Below the pieces are notes generated by a model that made no database searches, was not told the origin of the DNA, and saw only the letters and a list, made by a program, of their open reading frames with translations. From Microbacterium kunmingense (GTDB lineage: Bacteria; Actinomycetota; Actinomycetes; Actinomycetales; Microbacteriaceae), in assembly GCF_023155745.1 (NCBI RefSeq), contig NZ_JAKNUS010000014.1, positions 1-64,000 on the forward strand: a stretch of DNA of 64,000 bases. The letters are read 5' to 3'. The translations under genes and the position numbers were made by a program. Of the stretch, positions 48,923 through 59,431 are shown piece by piece (the first letter of the stretch is position 1; each line of letters begins with the position of its first letter).

Positions 48923-49765
48923 ATGGCCGAGGAAAGCGACGGCATCCAGGAGGCATTCGACGGGCAGCTCCGCATCGCCGTCACCGCGGCGGGGCGGATC
49001 GGTGAAGCTCTCGCACGCGCCCGCGAGGACGCAGCACGACGAGCACAGGCGCACAGCGAGCAGGAAGCCCGCGAGCTGTCGTCACGGTTCGAGGCAGAGA
49101 AGCGCGCAGCTCGCGTTGAGCTGGGAGGTGTCTACCGCTCCGACTGGTGGGACCGAGCCACACCGGAGCAGATCGGCGGCGCGCTCACCACGGCGCGTGC
49201 GTGGGGATCGGAAGACCCCGAAGCCGTGCGCGCGGAAGGCCGCATCCGCGACGAGCTCCGCACCCGGTACGGCGTCGACGTGAACAACACCGGCGCCGAC
49301 CCGGCGGCCGTGCAGGCCGCGGTCGAGGCGGAGCAGCAGCGCCGGCAGTCGGACACCGAGCGGCAGCGCAGCGCCACCGAGCAGGCCGAGGCGGTCGCCC
49401 TCTCGCGCCAGGCCGACGCGGCCGACCGCGCAGCCGAGGCGGCGCGCACGAGCGCCGACGTCGCCCCCGGCGAAGGTGAGCGGGAGCAGGCACAGGTGCA
49501 GGCCGAGCGGGAGCAGAACCGCGCCGACGCGACCCGCGAGAAGGCCGAGCCGCTGTACGACTCCGCGGAACGTCGAGAAAGGGACGCCAGCGACCTCCAG
49601 CGCCGTGGTGTGGGGGAGGACGCTATCAGCGCGAAGATGGCGGCCGATGTCAGCCAGGGCAAGCCCGCCACCGCGGCGGTGCAGGCGCAGCAGCGTCAGA
49701 GCGTAAAGGCTCGGCCGAACCGGTCGCGATCGCCCCGGATGGAACGCACCGAGCTCGGTCGCTGA
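48923..49765 (+). CDS. Ala/Glu-rich coiled-coil protein downstream of the relaxase
   Basis: ATG 48923 with AAGGAAGGACCC. The 280-residue product is almost entirely helical: ALARAREDAARRAQAHSEQE, then RSDWWDRATPEQIGGALTTA and a long Gln/Glu/Ala/Arg coiled coil from about residue 125 to 235. No membrane segment. Such proteins often follow actinobacterial relaxases, but no function is established. It begins 15 bases after the relaxase stop. Confidence 0.7.
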   Translation: MAEESDGIQEAFDGQLRIAVTAAGRIGEALARAREDAARRAQAHSEQEARELSSRFEAEKRAARVELGGVYRSDWWDRATPEQIGGALTTARAWGSEDPEAVRAEGRIRDELRTRYGVDVNNTGADPAAVQAAVEAEQQRRQSDTERQRSATEQAEAVALSRQADAADRAAEAARTSADVAPGEGEREQAQVQAEREQNRADATREKAEPLYDSAERRERDASDLQRRGVGEDAISAKMAADVSQGKPATAAVQAQQRQSVKARPNRSRSPRMERTELGR

Positions 49766-49797
49766 TCCAGGAAGGCTTCCCGCATACGGTTGAACTC

Positions 49798-50040
49798 GTG
49801 ACGACAGACCTCGTGCCCGACGATTACGCCGCCACGCTCGAAAACCTCAAGAAGCAGTGACACGGCGCGCGCCTGCGTGTGCAGCGAAAGGCAACAATGA
49901 GCTGTTACAGCTGTGGTGGCGCATCGGTCAGGTCATCCGCATCCGACGCACCCAGGAAGCGTGGGGTACCAGTGTGATTGCGCGGCTCGCGCGAGATTTG
50001 CGCGATGAGTTCCCCACCATGAAGGGCTTCTCGCTTTTTT
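49798..50040 (+). pseudogene. DUF1016 (YhcG-type) nuclease N-terminal remnant
   Basis: GTG 49798 starts VTTDLVPDDYAATLENLKKQ and stops; shifted, the code continues NNELLQLWWRIGQVIRIRRT then WGTSVIARLARDLRDEFPTM and KGFS, the N-terminal domain of DUF1016 proteins. The PD-(D/E)xK nuclease half is missing. IS21 lies 19 bases further on and probably helped remove the rest. Confidence 0.8.
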
Positions 50041-50125
50041 GAACCAAGTCGGGTTGGCTGTCGACGACGGTTGAAGAACCGGCCAAAACGACGGGCGAAA
50101 ACTAGGCCACCTGGTTGTCGTTTGC

Positions 50126-52123
<1,998 letters not shown>

Positions 52124-52293
52124 CCACCCAATCTGGTCTGGGTGGCCTAGTTTTCAAGCGTTGTTTTGGCCGGGTTCTCGAACGTCGCCGACATTGGCGC
52201 AGGCTTCGCGGCGCAAGTCATAGCTGAGAGTGATCTGGCGCGAAGCCCGCGGCCGTGCGCCGTTGGCTGGAAGACATGTGCGAAGCATCTGAA

Positions 52294-54876
52294 TCAGGCG
52301 GGTATCTCGCCGATGGGGGTGGCGGTAAGGCGTTCAAAGAGCCGACTGGGGAGAACGTCGAATCCCGCCATCGTGTCTCCGACGAGCTCTCGAAGCTGGT
52401 CCCGGTTGAGTCCGGCTTGTCGGGCCAGCATGGTGGACCATGCGGATGCAGCATCGTGCGCGATCTGACGCAGCAAGTCCGGATGAGCAAGATGCACGTC
52501 TGCGTGTGCGATGGAGATGCCGTCGTCGTGGACGTCGTCACGTGGCGAGATGATGACACTGGCGCTGATTGCCGGTTGAGGAACCGAACGGTCTCCGGCG
52601 AGCAGCCCCAGTTGCGCGTTAGCTTGGCGAACGTCGTCGAGTCCGACGACGCCGTGGGGTTGATGCTCACTCTTTGCTTCGAGCGCGAGCCACTGGTTGT
52701 TATCGAAGCACCACGCCGAGTCGCAGTTGCCGTGTGCGGTCGGCTTGTAGGCGTCTGCCCCAAGAAGCTTTCCAAGCTCAGTCAACGCCGCCTCGTATGG
52801 TCCGGCCGAGGTCTGGGCGAGGCCTGCATGAATCTCGCCGAACTGCCGATTAATGGTCGCGTCCCTGACGCCTGAGAGGAGGCGAGCGGTCAGAGCTTGG
52901 ACGGCGACGGAGTCAGCCGGTGTGAGTGGGAGACGCGGCACGGCGGGCAACGGCGCCATCTCGCGAACCCACGACCCCATTCCCATGATGGCTTCCGCCT
53001 CGCGGATCAGCGCCTGCGCGGCCGCTCGTGCAGTCGCATCACCCGCGTCCTGCCCTGCCTGATCGGTCCAGGTGGCTTGCAGGTAGGTCCAGAACGATCT
53101 GTAGCCGTCCGTGACGTTTCCTGCTCGGCTGAGCAGCTCGGCGATCTCGTGAGCGAGACGAGCGGCCTCTGGCCAGTTTCCGGTATGTGCTTCGCTCCAC
53201 GCTTCGATCTCGAGGTCGACGATGGCGGCCAGCGAGCTCGCGGCAGGAGGTGACTGCCGGGTCATCTCCCGCCTGTAGCTCACCAGAGAGGGCTCGGCCT
53301 CCGTGCGCCAGAGATCATTGGTGTCTTGGCCGAGGAACAGGTCGATGTTGCCGAGAACGTTTTGTTGGGGCTGATCCTGTGAGTTCTCTCGCCCGAACTT
53401 CAGTTCGGCCTGCAGCTCAGGGTCGAGCGCGCGTGTGATCTCCGGACGGCCGAGGTATCGCGACAGTTCCGCATCGAGGATAAGAACGATCGCCGTGTCT
53501 TGCGGGCTCCGCGTGCAGCGACCAGCGCCTTGGACGATGCGTGTGCGAACCCGCTCTGCGAATACCGCGTCCGCGTGGGCGCGCGACGCGAGAAACCGTT
53601 CCTGCAGGTTGTTCTGATTGGGCAGGCCGTTCAACGCGATCAGCTGACACGCCTTGCCCGGGAGATCGAGACCGTCATAGCGAGAGGCCAAACCGCAGGT
53701 GGCGTGGGGCAGGTCGGCGAATGGCTTCATGCCGTCACGAACCTCGTTGATGGTCAGCACCGGCCAGCCCGGCTGCGCAAGTGCTTCAGCGGTCTGCTGC
53801 GCGCGATCGTGTTGCGGGGCCAACACCAGGGCCTTTCCGGCCTTGGCGACGATCTGCCGAGCGAGGCCTTCGGGATCGCTTCCTTGCGCAGCACGCGGGA
53901 ACACGAAGAACCTGCGTCCGTAGCGGGGCGGCGTGCTGCCCTCTTCCAGCGCGAGCCGAGCGATCGATGGCCGACCGAACGCGCGTTCCAGCTCGCCCGC
54001 CTCTCCGAGAGTCGCGGAAAGGTAGAGGCGCTGACGGGCGCCGCTGAACAGCGGATTCTGGTGCGTGGGCGGGAGATAGGGGCGAATGAGAATCGTGGAA
54101 TACGAAACGTAAACGAGGCATGACGCGAGACCTTCTCGAATCATTGCGAAGTTGAACCGTTGCGACCCGTCGATGCCGTTCAGCGCCGTCTTCACCTGCG
54201 ACACCATGTCGCCTTGACGAAGCGGAACCACCAAGCGGACCGAGTCTGAGAAGCCGGGATCGGCGGTTGCTGCTCGTAGGCGTTCAACAAACACACCATC
54301 AAGCGCCGGTGCGACCGCCGCCAGCATCGCGTCGTAGGCGCTACGGTCCTGCCATCGCGACAGTGTGACCGCGTATGCATCGCCCACGTATTGCTCGCCG
54401 GCGTGAGCGTCATCGAACACAATCAGGTCGGCGTCGACTAGCGCAGGATGAGAGTTGAAGATAGAGCTGTAGGACGTGACGGCGATCGCCTCAGCGGCTT
54501 CATATGCGTGGTGAGCTGGCTCTGGCCACGAGTGATGGGAGCCGATCAGCAGCGCCGTGTCGATGCCTTCCGGATAAGCGGACGCCGCGACCTGTCGTGC
54601 GAGCTGCTTGGTCGGGCAGGCATAGACGACACGGGCGGTGCGGGTACGCCGGGTCCATTCCGCGATGAGCAGACCAGTCAGGGTCTTGCCCGTGCCCGTC
54701 GGCAGCTCCAGAGCGACGTCAGCAGACTTGCGGTGCTTCTTGGTGTATTCACGCAGGATGTCCGCTTGATGCGACCAAAGTCCAGAGACCGCTCCCGTGC
54801 GTCGCGGCAGATCCCTGTAAAGGTCCTCGGGTGTGGCGTAGCTAGTCGATTGCACCGGGTTGTGGACGAATGGCAA
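52294..54876 (-). CDS. DEAD/DEAH-type helicase fused to a PD-(D/E)xK-like nuclease domain
   Basis: ATG 54876, 860 residues. The N-terminal half is an SF2 helicase: VALELPTGTGKTLTGLLIAE (motif I), DADLIVFDDAHAGEQYV (motif II with DDAH), LYLSATLG (motif III-like) and QGAGRCTRSPQD (motif VI). The C-terminus has HGNCDSAWCFDNNQWLALEA then KSEH, a D...ExK nuclease signature, followed by DDVRQANAQLGLL. The domain order suggests an anti-phage or anti-plasmid effector, next to a RES/Xre pair. Not a family I can name. Confidence 0.8.
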   Translation of the reverse strand: MPFVHNPVQSTSYATPEDLYRDLPRRTGAVSGLWSHQADILREYTKKHRKSADVALELPTGTGKTLTGLLIAEWTRRTRTARVVYACPTKQLARQVAASAYPEGIDTALLIGSHHSWPEPAHHAYEAAEAIAVTSYSSIFNSHPALVDADLIVFDDAHAGEQYVGDAYAVTLSRWQDRSAYDAMLAAVAPALDGVFVERLRAATADPGFSDSVRLVVPLRQGDMVSQVKTALNGIDGSQRFNFAMIREGLASCLVYVSYSTILIRPYLPPTHQNPLFSGARQRLYLSATLGEAGELERAFGRPSIARLALEEGSTPPRYGRRFFVFPRAAQGSDPEGLARQIVAKAGKALVLAPQHDRAQQTAEALAQPGWPVLTINEVRDGMKPFADLPHATCGLASRYDGLDLPGKACQLIALNGLPNQNNLQERFLASRAHADAVFAERVRTRIVQGAGRCTRSPQDTAIVLILDAELSRYLGRPEITRALDPELQAELKFGRENSQDQPQQNVLGNIDLFLGQDTNDLWRTEAEPSLVSYRREMTRQSPPAASSLAAIVDLEIEAWSEAHTGNWPEAARLAHEIAELLSRAGNVTDGYRSFWTYLQATWTDQAGQDAGDATARAAAQALIREAEAIMGMGSWVREMAPLPAVPRLPLTPADSVAVQALTARLLSGVRDATINRQFGEIHAGLAQTSAGPYEAALTELGKLLGADAYKPTAHGNCDSAWCFDNNQWLALEAKSEHQPHGVVGLDDVRQANAQLGLLAGDRSVPQPAISASVIISPRDDVHDDGISIAHADVHLAHPDLLRQIAHDAASAWSTMLARQAGLNRDQLRELVGDTMAGFDVLPSRLFERLTATPIGEIPA

Positions 54877-54927
54877 GGTCTCTCCTGCTCGATGGGGGTC
54901 TGTTGCGCGACTCGTCCGGAACGTTCT

Positions 54928-55476
54928 TCAACGCAGGCGGCCGTACATCTCCGGGGTCAGCGACTCACTTCCCGAAACGGTGAGAAACGCGCTCGCACGG
55001 GTCTCGAACGCGGCAAGCACATATCCGTTTCCGGTCGCCGATGGTGCAAGCACGCCCGCGTGTCCGAGGAACCAGGCGGCGTTGCCAACGCTTTGGCAAG
55101 CCGTCCAATCAGGGTCTTCGATGTCTGCGCGAGTGAGCCCGACGTGCGCAAGTGCTTCGTCGGTGCGGAGGTCGATGATGGGGATGTCAGCAACGTCGAT
55201 CGTGTGCAGGAGATAGGCGGCCCGCAGCATGACTTCGGGTGTGGTGCCTTGACTGTGCGCCATCCGCTCCACCTCACCCATGCACGCGGAGAGGGGGGTG
55301 GCCAGGTAGACAGTGGCAAAGATGTCTTTCGGATTCCAACGCCCGCCAAACAGTCGGGCACCAGCACCGGACAATGGATCTCGATTAGCGGTGGTATATC
55401 GATGAGTCACCCCTGTCCAGCGGGCGTGACCGAGCTGGTCGACCCGCTGGACGAGATCCTCATCGAGCCCAGTCAA
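54928..55476 (-). CDS. RES-domain toxin (NAD-depleting type)
   Basis: ATG 55476 overlaps the antitoxin stop by four bases. The 182-residue product has THRYTTANRDPLSGAGARLF then GGRWNPKDIFATVYLATPLS, the Arg...Tyr/Glu core of RES toxins, and a conserved Glu in CMGEVERMAHSQGTTPEVML. RES toxins degrade NAD+ and are held by Xre/MbcA/ParS antitoxins, as here. Length is normal for the family. Confidence 0.9.
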   Translation of the reverse strand: MTGLDEDLVQRVDQLGHARWTGVTHRYTTANRDPLSGAGARLFGGRWNPKDIFATVYLATPLSACMGEVERMAHSQGTTPEVMLRAAYLLHTIDVADIPIIDLRTDEALAHVGLTRADIEDPDWTACQSVGNAAWFLGHAGVLAPSATGNGYVLAAFETRASAFLTVSGSESLTPEMYGRLR

Positions 55477-55826
55477 ACGACCACACCTTCAGCGATCGCC
55501 TCAATGAGATTCAGCACATCGCGGTAGCCGCCGGCATGGATACGGTCGGCGGGTGTGTCGTGATCCAGCAATCGATTGGGCGCGAACATCCACACGTTCG
55601 CATGATCAGTCGGCATGATCTCGGTCACGGCCTGCGCGACATACGCAAGCTCCAGGAGGCGCTGCTTGTTCAGCTTCTGCGGAACTACATCACCGCTGGA
55701 CCAGCGGGCAACGGAACGCGCCGACGCGTCCACAATGCCGCCTACCTCCTCCTGGGTAAGCCCCAGTTGGTCAATGATGGTCGTCACCTTCAGAGCTAGC
55801 GCCCCGCGTTCAGCGGTTGCACTCAT
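55473..55826 (-). CDS. Xre/MbcA/ParS-type antitoxin
   Basis: ATG 55826 has a GAGGAC leader. The 117-residue product has an N-terminal Xre-like HTH (TIIDQLGLTQEEVGGIVDAS, ARSVARWSSGD) and a C-terminal MbcA/ParS toxin-binding domain (VWMFAPNRLLDHDTPADRIH, YRDVLNLIEAIAEGVVV). It should neutralise the RES toxin and autoregulate the operon. Confidence 0.9.
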   Translation of the reverse strand: MSATAERGALALKVTTIIDQLGLTQEEVGGIVDASARSVARWSSGDVVPQKLNKQRLLELAYVAQAVTEIMPTDHANVWMFAPNRLLDHDTPADRIHAGGYRDVLNLIEAIAEGVVV

Positions 55827-55899
55827 GGCGTGTCCTCACTCTGTCGTCTACTGTGTCTCATAGTATGTCACCGAGTTTGGCGTCGGAAGGGGCATCGCG

Positions 55900-57054
55900 G
55901 TGAGTGTCGAGTTTCAGCTAGATCACCAGGACCATTACAAGGTCGAGGACTTCCTGTCCCGCGCGCATGCGGGGGTTGGGGCGATCACGCTGCACGCTAA
56001 GAGGGCGAAGTATCAGCAGGGGGCAGCTGACGCCGCAGTGGCTGCTGGCCTCGAGGTCCTGTACGACCCGCGCACGGAACGCCTTGACTCGCCGGGTCTC
56101 ACCACTTTGGACGGGCTGCCCGGGTACCACGGCGAGCCGTATGACCTCGGCCGCTTGGCCGCCGACCTATCCAGTCGGCAGCGCCTCGTCGCCGAGGTTA
56201 TCGAAGCCCACCCTGACTTCGTCACCGTAGTCACACCGCCACACTTCATGGTCCGTGATGACCGCACCGCGCAGCTCAATCTCGCCCTTGCCGAGGCCGC
56301 CGCCCTCACCACCGACAAGCCGGTACGGCCAGTGCTGACGCTAAGAGCTCGGATCAACCCTGAGATGGCTGCAGGCCTGGCACGCGACTACGCCGCGGCA
56401 GGGTTCGGGGCCGTCGACCTACGGTTCACCCCGCTGGGTAGCGAGAACGACAGCATCCTGAAGATCCGGTCGGTATTTCGCATCGCCGACATGTTCCGGG
56501 ACGCTGGCATGCGAGTGATCCTCGGACGCTCTGGCAACGTCGGCCGGGCAGGTTTTGCGCTGGGCCACGTCGACGGGTTCTCGGTCGGTGTGGGGCAGAT
56601 GGAGCACGTCAACCACGCGGTGGACGTCTCCCGACAGAACCGGCCGCCGAAGCTCGATGAGAACGGAAACCGTGTCGGGGGAGGGGTGTGGCAGGGGGTG
56701 TATCTGCCCGGAATCGCCGCAACACTTAGCATGGCTCGAGCGAAGGCCCTCCTCGAGCACAGCGACATCCGCACCCGTCTGGGCTGCCGCATCGACGCGT
56801 GTGGCCGCTCGCTGCTTGGCCCCGTCGACGACTACCGCAGCCACTACATGCACGCCCGGGCATCAGAGGTGGCCGCACTCATATCCACCCCCGAACCGTG
56901 GCGGGCCAAGCGTGAGACCGATCGACTGCGTCGCGCCATCGAACTTAGAGAACTTGTCAACAGCGGCTACAGGTCCCACGGGGATCCCGAACTGAAAACG
57001 CGCACGCTGCGAAGCCTCGTGGACGGCATCGAGGAGGAACGAGCCGTCGCCTGA
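55900..57054 (+). CDS. TIM-barrel-like protein of unknown function
   Basis: GTG 55900 follows GGGGCATCGC, divergent from the antitoxin. The 384-residue product alternates strands and helices in barrel fashion: VGAITLHAKRAKYQQGAADA, PDFVTVVTPPHFMVRDDRTA, VRPVLTLRARINPEMAAGLA, GAVDLRFTPLGSEN, MRVILGRSGNVGRAGFALGH and VDGFSVGVGQMEHVNHAVDV. A C-terminal Arg-rich helix follows GCRIDACGRSLLGPVDDYRS. It recalls tRNA-guanine-transglycosylase-like or xylose-isomerase-like barrels only in outline. The family is not known to me. Confidence 0.7.
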   Translation: MSVEFQLDHQDHYKVEDFLSRAHAGVGAITLHAKRAKYQQGAADAAVAAGLEVLYDPRTERLDSPGLTTLDGLPGYHGEPYDLGRLAADLSSRQRLVAEVIEAHPDFVTVVTPPHFMVRDDRTAQLNLALAEAAALTTDKPVRPVLTLRARINPEMAAGLARDYAAAGFGAVDLRFTPLGSENDSILKIRSVFRIADMFRDAGMRVILGRSGNVGRAGFALGHVDGFSVGVGQMEHVNHAVDVSRQNRPPKLDENGNRVGGGVWQGVYLPGIAATLSMARAKALLEHSDIRTRLGCRIDACGRSLLGPVDDYRSHYMHARASEVAALISTPEPWRAKRETDRLRRAIELRELVNSGYRSHGDPELKTRTLRSLVDGIEEERAVA

Positions 57055-57056
57055 CA

Positions 57057-57076
57057 GTCGGCAGCATTGAGCCGAC
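57057..57076. terminator. short hairpin between convergent genes
   Basis: GTCGGC (57057-57062) pairs with GCCGAC (57071-57076) immediately after the barrel-like gene. Confidence 0.5.
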
Positions 57077-57085
57077 GGATTCCCC

Positions 57086-57331
57086 CTACAGTTTCACCTT
57101 GGCGAGTTCGGCGCCCGATCCATCAAGCAGCGCCTCTGTGATCTGACGCTGCATCTCGACGAGTCGGTCAACTGCGCCTACCAGGTCGAATAGTGCCTCG
57201 TACACATCGTTCTCGCGGTCTGCTGCGGCGGTGTGCTTCGGCTGATCAAGCAGTGTGTCAAGGCGTTGCGTCGTCTCGCTGGCGTCGTCCATGAGCTTGG
57301 TGTTGATCACGCGGGCATCTTTTCGGGCCAC
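57086..57331 (-). CDS. small helical protein (81 aa)
   Basis: ATG 57331 (MARKDARVINTKLMDDASET). The product is helical and acidic with heptad-like stretches (ENDVYEALFDLVGAVDRLVE, MQRQITEALLDG). No domain recognised. Between 57332 and 57527 I see no convincing gene, only a C-rich open frame without a good start. Confidence 0.6.
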   Translation of the reverse strand: MARKDARVINTKLMDDASETTQRLDTLLDQPKHTAAADRENDVYEALFDLVGAVDRLVEMQRQITEALLDGSGAELAKVKL

Positions 57332-57527
57332 AGCTCATTGTTTCAGCAGTCGTCGGTGCCAACAGGAGTGGGCGGCATCAGGGCGCCCACTTTTCGTCCG
57401 CCCCGACTAGAGGGCTCCTGATCGGCGCTTTTGACATGAGAGACACCATCGGTTGCGTATCCAGGTGCCCGAGCCAAATTAGTGTGTCCGTCAACTCCGT
57501 CCACGAACTCACTATGACCGAGTTTGG

Positions 57528-58043
57528 CTACAGCTGGGGGCAAGCCTGAATGAGCACGTTCCATTCATCTTCCGAGACGCTCGTCTCGATAAAGGCGTAG
57601 GCGCTCCAAGGGTTCCCTTGCCTATACCCGTCGGCGAATGTTTGAAGAGACGGTAGTTGCGGTATCTCGTGGCCACGTGCTCGGAGACAATCTGCGGTCT
57701 CTTCCTCATGGCTATAGAACTCAGCCAGCCGTTCATCCGTCAGGGTCGGCGGCTCAATTTGGTCGGCACCCGTCTCTCGCATGCATTCCTCGTTGTCGGC
57801 TTGGTATTGCTCCACCTGAGCCGAGGGCAAGTTGTCCACGCCGTAGCCCTGTTCATCGGCAGTCACGTCCCACCCTTTGCCGAGTAGACAGTCCACCAGG
57901 CTGCCACGAACGTCCGTCTCCAGCTGCTGTATCTCACGAAGAGACATATCGTCGGTGTCAGCCGGCGGCGCCGACGAGCATCCCGACAACGCTGGTAGCA
58001 GGGCGAAAGCGAATCCGAAAGCGATCGCCCTTTGGAGCCTCAT
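57528..58043 (-). CDS. lipoprotein cotranscribed with two secreted cysteine proteins
   Basis: ATG 58043 (MRLQRAIAFGFAFALLPALS then GCSS), lipobox ALSGC. The 171-residue product has a helical mature domain with four further cysteines (VDCLLGKGWDV, NEECMRETG, ADCLRARGHE, IQACPQL) at regular spacing, suggesting two disulfides. It starts two bases after the stop of the upstream secreted protein gene, so it is probably an immunity-like or surface partner; that is inference. Confidence 0.75.
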   Translation of the reverse strand: MRLQRAIAFGFAFALLPALSGCSSAPPADTDDMSLREIQQLETDVRGSLVDCLLGKGWDVTADEQGYGVDNLPSAQVEQYQADNEECMRETGADQIEPPTLTDERLAEFYSHEEETADCLRARGHEIPQLPSLQTFADGYRQGNPWSAYAFIETSVSEDEWNVLIQACPQL

Positions 58044-58045
58044 TG

Positions 58046-58396
58046 TTAGTAGTCGCACGAGTGCCGAGGCGATCCAATTACATAGTTGGTCCAGTCCGGG
58101 ACTGTGTAGACGTATGCGCTGCTTGTTCTCCGGATGCTTGACCAGTTGTTGTGCGTCTGGACAGCCCCCGAGTAGTTCGGACCGAACTGGTAAGTATCAC
58201 TCTGTGAGCTGTTGTAGTAGTTGGTTTGAGCGTGGTAGTCCCATGTCGCCGACGTGCGAGCCGTGGTGTACGCGTATCCTCCGCAATTCACGCCGGGGAA
58301 CCCGCGATACTCCGCGGCGGCGGGGGATATGCCCACCAACAGGACCATCACACTTGCACCGAGCGCCGCCGCAGCGGCCATGCTTCGCTTCTTCAC
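58046..58396 (-). CDS. secreted two-cysteine protein ending in SCDY (A)
   Basis: ATG 58396 follows ATAGGGGGA. The 116-residue product has a signal peptide (MVKKRSMAAAAALGASVMVL, cleavage after PAAA) and a small aromatic-rich mature part with Cys in GVNCGGYAYTT and the C-terminal HSCDY. The plan matches the neighbour B: one Cys near the mature N-terminus, one three residues before the end. It may be a bacteriocin-like or surface-binding peptide. Confidence 0.75.
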   Translation of the reverse strand: MKKRSMAAAAALGASVMVLLVGISPAAAEYRGFPGVNCGGYAYTTARTSATWDYHAQTNYYNSSQSDTYQFGPNYSGAVQTHNNWSSIRRTSSAYVYTVPDWTNYVIGSPRHSCDY

Positions 58397-58407
58397 CATT
58401 CCCCCTA

Positions 58408-58821
58408 TCAGTAGTCGCAGCTGAGGCTGGCGGAGGATACATTCGCGCCTCCGAACCACACTCCGGAAAGGGTTACGAAGGAGTAGCCGTTCCGGTTAAC
58501 GGTGCCCTGCAGGCCTGTGTAGTAGCGGTCTGTGCGGTAAGCGCCGGTGGTGTTTACGAAGTTGCGTATCGCAACGTTGCCGTTGGTAAGGACCAGCTTG
58601 TGAACCGTTGAGAAGTTTGCGACTCCCGTCGAGTACAGATAGCTGCTTCCCGTGCAGGACCTCGGCCCGAGGGTGATGGAGGTTGCCGCTTGGGCAGCTA
58701 CGGGTGGCGTGAGCGACAGAGCCAGGGCTATCGCCGGGGCCAGGGCGAGTAGGCGAAATCGGCGCTTTCGAGGCTTCGCCTCAAGAGGTGACGTGAGGGG
58801 CGCTACGGTCGTCTTTGGCAT
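58408..58821 (-). CDS. secreted two-cysteine protein ending in SCDY (B)
   Basis: ATG 58821 follows AAGGAGGTTCTA. The 137-residue product has a long basic leader, a signal helix (LLALAPAIALALSLTPPVAA) and a mature part with GPRSCTGSSYLYSTG and a C-terminal SLSCDY. Pattern C-x-G-x(2)-Y-x-Y matches protein A, indicating related secreted proteins. First gene of a three-gene operon with A and the lipoprotein. Confidence 0.78.
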   Translation of the reverse strand: MPKTTVAPLTSPLEAKPRKRRFRLLALAPAIALALSLTPPVAAQAATSITLGPRSCTGSSYLYSTGVANFSTVHKLVLTNGNVAIRNFVNTTGAYRTDRYYTGLQGTVNRNGYSFVTLSGVWFGGANVSSASLSCDY

Positions 58822-59001
58822 TAGAACCTCCTTGCGCACACAAAACTCCCGAAGTTCGGTAACCGCAATCCCTCCCGGGGGATCTTCTCCCGCTGTTCAC
58901 CGCGCGTTCATCTTCGATGTGTGGCGGTGCGAGAGCGTTCCGTGCGCGAGCGATCGTCCTAGGGGAGAAGTTCGCTGAAGGAGCTCTGCGCAGTTGGCCG
59001 G

Positions 59002-59211
59002 TCAGATGCCGGTGGTGTCAGACATGCGCACCCAGGCTTCTTTCCCGAGCGCGCCACGGGCGGCGTCGGTTGCTCCAGGAGTCGGATCTTCGCCGGCTCT
59101 ACGAAGCTCATCTTTCGCCTCGTACGAGGAGCGGCGGTCTCTGCGGATCTTGTCGGCGATTGCGAAGACGACGAATGCAGCCAGAACGGTGATCGGGATC
59201 AAAACGCTCAT
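59002..59211 (-). CDS. small single-helix membrane protein
   Basis: ATG 59211 (MSVLIPITVLAAFVVFAIAD) is likelier than the upstream start. The 69-residue product has one N-terminal helix and a charged cytoplasmic tail (KIRRDRRSSYEAKDELRRAG). Unrecognised; placed between the secreted-protein operon and the exporter. 58822-59001 and 59212-59431 hold promoters but no other gene that I can see. Confidence 0.55.
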   Translation of the reverse strand: MSVLIPITVLAAFVVFAIADKIRRDRRSSYEAKDELRRAGEDPTPGATDAARGALGKEAWVRMSDTTGI

Positions 59212-59431
59212 ATTCAACGATACGTCTCTCGCGTTGAGGACGGTTCTAGTGTTCACGGAAAGTTAACGAGAAGCCTCAAGCCGAAGTCGACCCCGCCGAT
59301 AGATCGCTGACGATTTGATCCGCGATGTGGCAGTCGCGGAAATTTAGCAGCCGCCGCGGCGCGCTCGCTACAGCCCACGTTCGACCAACCTGGGACGTCA
59401 GGATGTTGCTGTCACGTATGCTCCTCGCGAG

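Noticed and set aside
57343..57564. 73-aa minus frame between the small helical protein and the lipoprotein
   Set aside because: No ribosome site, no recognisable domain and it overlaps the lipoprotein 3' end; may be remnant sequence but cannot be supported.
57528..58821. Calling the secreted proteins lactococcin 972
   Set aside because: The layout is similar but the Gly/Trp/Tyr pattern of the lactococcin 972 family is not present; described only as SCDY proteins.
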